Positions 5,205 through 7,094 of a DNA stretch of 7,094 nucleotides are shown here, one piece after another; position 1 is the stretch's first letter; the number at the start of each line of letters is the position of its first letter. The stretch lies in contig FR887244.1 of assembly GCA_000436735.1 (NCBI GenBank), forward strand, positions 3,931 to 11,024, read 5' to 3'. The position numbers and the translations under genes were made by a program. Under the pieces are notes generated by a model. The model did not search any database and was not told where the DNA came from. It saw nothing but the letters and a program-made list of their open reading frames with translations. The stretch comes from Firmicutes bacterium CAG:170. Its GTDB lineage: Bacteria; Bacillota; Clostridia; Oscillospirales; Oscillospiraceae.

Positions 5205-6575
5205 TCAATGCTCCATTTCTGCAAGGACTTCCTGGTGCTCATAGTACGTCTCAGAGAAGGTATGCACGCCGCTCTTGTTGAGGGCGTAGAAGTAATAGTT
5301 CGTATCCGCCGGATACAGCGCGGCGCGGATGGAATTGATGCCGGGGTTCGAGATCGGCCCGGCGGGCAGGCCCGCGTTCGTATAGGTGTTATACGGACTG
5401 ATGAGCGACTTGTCCGCGTCGGAAAGGACCTCCTTGCGCTCCGGCAGTGCATACTGGATGGTCGCGTCGATCTGGAGGCACGGATAGAGCTTGCTGCAAA
5501 GACGGTTATAGATGACGGAAGCGATGTTCGCGCTTTCCGAGGTCTTTGCCGTCTCCTTCTCGATCAGAGACGCAACGATGATGATATCGTGCAGATCAAG
5601 CGTAGAATTGCGGATCTCCTGCTGCGTGAAGCCGTTTTCCTCCATCTTTGCGGCGAGCTTTTCGTTGACGCCGCTGACCGCGTCGCGCAGCTCCTGTGTG
5701 AGCTTGCGGTCAAAGTTGCGAAGGAATCTGCCGATGACGTTCTCCGGCTCGTCTCCCAGATAGAACTGGTAGGTATCCGGGAAGAGGTAGCCCTCAAGGC
5801 GGTTGCTGTCTCCGTAGGGCAGATCCGCGAGGAAATCATAGTCGAATTCATACTCAGCGGCCGCCTTCTGGAGCTTTTCAACGGAGCAGACGCCCTTTTC
5901 CTCCAGAAGCGCAAAGATGTCCTTGCACTCGTAGCCCTCGGGGATCGTGATCTCGACGGTCGAGCGCTGCTGCGAGGTCTCGCGCATGGCGTTGACCAGC
6001 GCGTGGTAATCGTAAATATTATTGAGCGTGTACGTTCCCGGCGTGATCTTCTGCTCGGCGTGGGAATACCAGCAGTAGAACTTGAAGAGCCACGGGTAGT
6101 CCACAAGTCCGTTGTCGTGAAGCTCGCGCGTCACATCGTCGATCGTCGCGTTGTCCGCAATGGTCACGGTCATGGTGCGGTTCGGCTTCGTCAGCGCCAG
6201 AACGTCGTCCGCGCAGGTCCACGCGCCGACCGCCAGCAGTACCGACACCGCCAGCACACAGCAGATGTAGAGCAAAACGCGCAGTCCGGGCGCAAGGCGC
6301 GGCTTATCCTGCTGCATCGGCTCTTCCTCCTCTGTCTCTTCGTCTACGGTCAGATCTGCGTATTCCTCCGGAAGCGTGGGCTCAAAGCGCGGGAAGGTGT
6401 GCTTCGGGGCCGGCTGCTCCGGCTCGGTATCCGCAGCGCCGCCCTCGGCGGCCTGGGCAGCTTCATCCTCTTCCAGCTCTTCCTTTGTGCTTTCCAGCAG
6501 ATCGTCCAGCGACATATTGCTGAAATCGACCTCGTCCTCCGGTTTGTTGAACTGAAGGTCGTCAAAATCGGGCAT
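5205..6575 (-). CDS. mltG: Endolytic murein transglycosylase MltG (YceG-like)
   Basis: MltG cleaves nascent glycan strands at the outer face of the membrane and is thought to release new peptidoglycan for processing. The product is 456 aa. Residues 1-97 form a cytoplasmic tail with 32 Asp/Glu and only 4 Lys/Arg in the first 90. A single membrane helix follows at about 98-119, then a LysM-like segment (about 134-183). The catalytic YceG domain contains LEGYLFPDTY (260-269) and ASLIEKET (335-342), with Glu339 at the place of E. coli Glu218. It also has LQIDATIQYAL (367-377) and YNTYTNAGLPAGPISNPG (395-412), all hallmark motifs. The ATG at 6575 has GGAGG 5 nt upstream. The gene begins 20 bp after the DJ-1-like stop and ends 1 bp before the U32 start, so it is the middle of an operon. 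A long acidic N-terminal tail also occurs in other Gram-positive MltG proteins. Confidence 0.95.
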   Translation of the reverse strand: MPDFDDLQFNKPEDEVDFSNMSLDDLLESTKEELEEDEAAQAAEGGAADTEPEQPAPKHTFPRFEPTLPEEYADLTVDEETEEEEPMQQDKPRLAPGLRVLLYICCVLAVSVLLAVGAWTCADDVLALTKPNRTMTVTIADNATIDDVTRELHDNGLVDYPWLFKFYCWYSHAEQKITPGTYTLNNIYDYHALVNAMRETSQQRSTVEITIPEGYECKDIFALLEEKGVCSVEKLQKAAAEYEFDYDFLADLPYGDSNRLEGYLFPDTYQFYLGDEPENVIGRFLRNFDRKLTQELRDAVSGVNEKLAAKMEENGFTQQEIRNSTLDLHDIIIVASLIEKETAKTSESANIASVIYNRLCSKLYPCLQIDATIQYALPERKEVLSDADKSLISPYNTYTNAGLPAGPISNPGINSIRAALYPADTNYYFYALNKSGVHTFSETYYEHQEVLAEMEH

Positions 6576-6595
6576 AGTATCCTCCGTTCTCCGCC

Positions 6596-7094
6596 TCAGC
6601 GGCTGTAAACGATCTCCCCGGCCACCTTCTCCGCCGCAGCCTTGCCCTTCAGGGCCTCCAGCAGGAGCAGGCCGAATTCCTCGGACGAGCCTGCCGCGCG
6701 GCCGGTGATGACCGTTCCGTCGCGGACCGCGCCGCAGCTCTGCATCACAGCGCTTCCCATCTTCGGCTCAAAGCCGGGATAGCAGGTTGCCTTTCTCCCG
6801 TCCGTGATGCCGAGCTTAGCAAGGATCGACGGCGCGGCGCAGATGGCCGCGACAAATTTCCCTTCGTCATAGACGCGCCGGATCAGCTCGAGCGTTTCTT
6901 CCGAGCCAAGAATGGACTGCACGCCGCCAAGCCCGCCCGGAAGGACGATCATGTCCAGCTTTTCCGCGTCCAGCTCCGCGACCGTGCAGTCGGCCTCGAT
7001 GCGGATGCCGTGTCCGGCCTCAACCAGACGCTCACCGACAGAGGCACAGCATACCTCAATGCCGCCGCGGCGCAAAATGTCGCAGGGGGCGACC
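6596..7094 (-). CDS. DJ-1/PfpI family protein, N-terminus beyond window edge
   Basis: The visible 166 codons start inside the gene with VAPCDILRRGGIEVCCAS, which matches the segment after the first strand in DJ-1 proteins. No start codon is needed here, because the frame stays open to the edge and the family motif crosses it. The DJ-1 core has IVLPGGLGG followed by AAICAAPSIL, whose Cys is the conserved nucleophile-elbow cysteine, and ITGRAAGSSEEFGLLLLEAL near the end, the usual C-terminal helix motif. The conserved Glu of the family would be upstream, outside the window. Members are described as glyoxalase III, deglycase or chaperone-like stress proteins; this sequence alone does not decide among them. 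It is the first gene seen of the unit with mltG and the U32 gene. Confidence 0.92.
   Translation of the reverse strand, partial: VAPCDILRRGGIEVCCASVGERLVEAGHGIRIEADCTVAELDAEKLDMIVLPGGLGGVQSILGSEETLELIRRVYDEGKFVAAICAAPSILAKLGITDGRKATCYPGFEPKMGSAVMQSCGAVRDGTVITGRAAGSSEEFGLLLLEALKGKAAAEKVAGEIVYSR

Noticed and set aside
5204..5452. Upstream extension of the U32 first frame into mltG
   Set aside because: The family N-terminus MKKKPELLCPAG begins at 5203 with a good ribosome binding site; the upstream part is Arg/Ser-rich and out of frame with mltG.
5202..6608. Long open frame on the plus strand across the whole of mltG (468 codons)
   Set aside because: It is antisense to a gene with clear family motifs, its translation is Arg/Val/Leu-rich without recognisable domains, and it has no convincing start signal. 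Open antisense frames are expected in GC-rich coding DNA.
1..7094. CRISPR array, insertion sequence or defence island
   Set aside because: No regularly spaced repeats, transposase or nuclease-like genes were seen; the only direct repeat of note is the 31-bp tandem pair inside the U32 gene.

Overview
The window looks like ordinary chromosomal DNA from a GC-rich, gut-type Firmicute (Clostridia, probably Oscillospiraceae/Ruminococcaceae-like). The reasons are strong Shine-Dalgarno sites, consensus sigma-A promoters with 17-bp spacers, an A-type RNase P RNA, a tRNA with encoded CCA, and an mltG-U32 gene pair that recalls the B. subtilis yrrL-yrrM-yrrN-yrrO region. This assignment is inference; no 16S or species-specific marker is present. 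All protein genes are on the minus strand and only rnpB is on the plus strand.

Reading along the minus strand from the right edge, the first unit is a partial DJ-1/PfpI-family gene (stop at 6596), then mltG (endolytic murein transglycosylase, 20 bp later), then a peptidase-U32 gene of the TrhP/YrrO type that starts 1 bp after the mltG stop. The U32 gene is broken by an exact 31-bp tandem duplication (4979-5040). Removing one copy restores a clean 406-residue protein. About 110 bp further on, a consensus promoter drives tRNA-Arg(CCU), which ends in a strong intrinsic terminator. I see no terminator between the U32 gene and the tRNA.

A separate gene with its own promoter follows (2335-3516, minus). 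It encodes a lipase-like alpha/beta hydrolase behind three predicted membrane helices. It converges with rnpB (about 1919-2273, plus), and the two share one perfect 13-bp-stem hairpin with A and T tracts on both sides (2276-2305). rnpB and murD diverge from back-to-back sigma-A promoters whose -35 boxes are only 5 bp apart. murD (442-1818, minus) overlaps ispD by an ATGA junction; ispD runs off the left edge.

Functionally the window mixes cell-wall synthesis (MurD, MltG), isoprenoid precursor synthesis (IspD, which feeds the undecaprenyl carrier) and tRNA processing or modification (RNase P RNA, tRNA-Arg, U32/TrhP-like). I found no mobile element, CRISPR array or defence system. The most interesting signals are the frameshifting 31-bp duplication, the abutting rnpB/murD promoters, an L15 loop of RNase P RNA that seems to lack the canonical GGU, and the membrane-tethered lipase.
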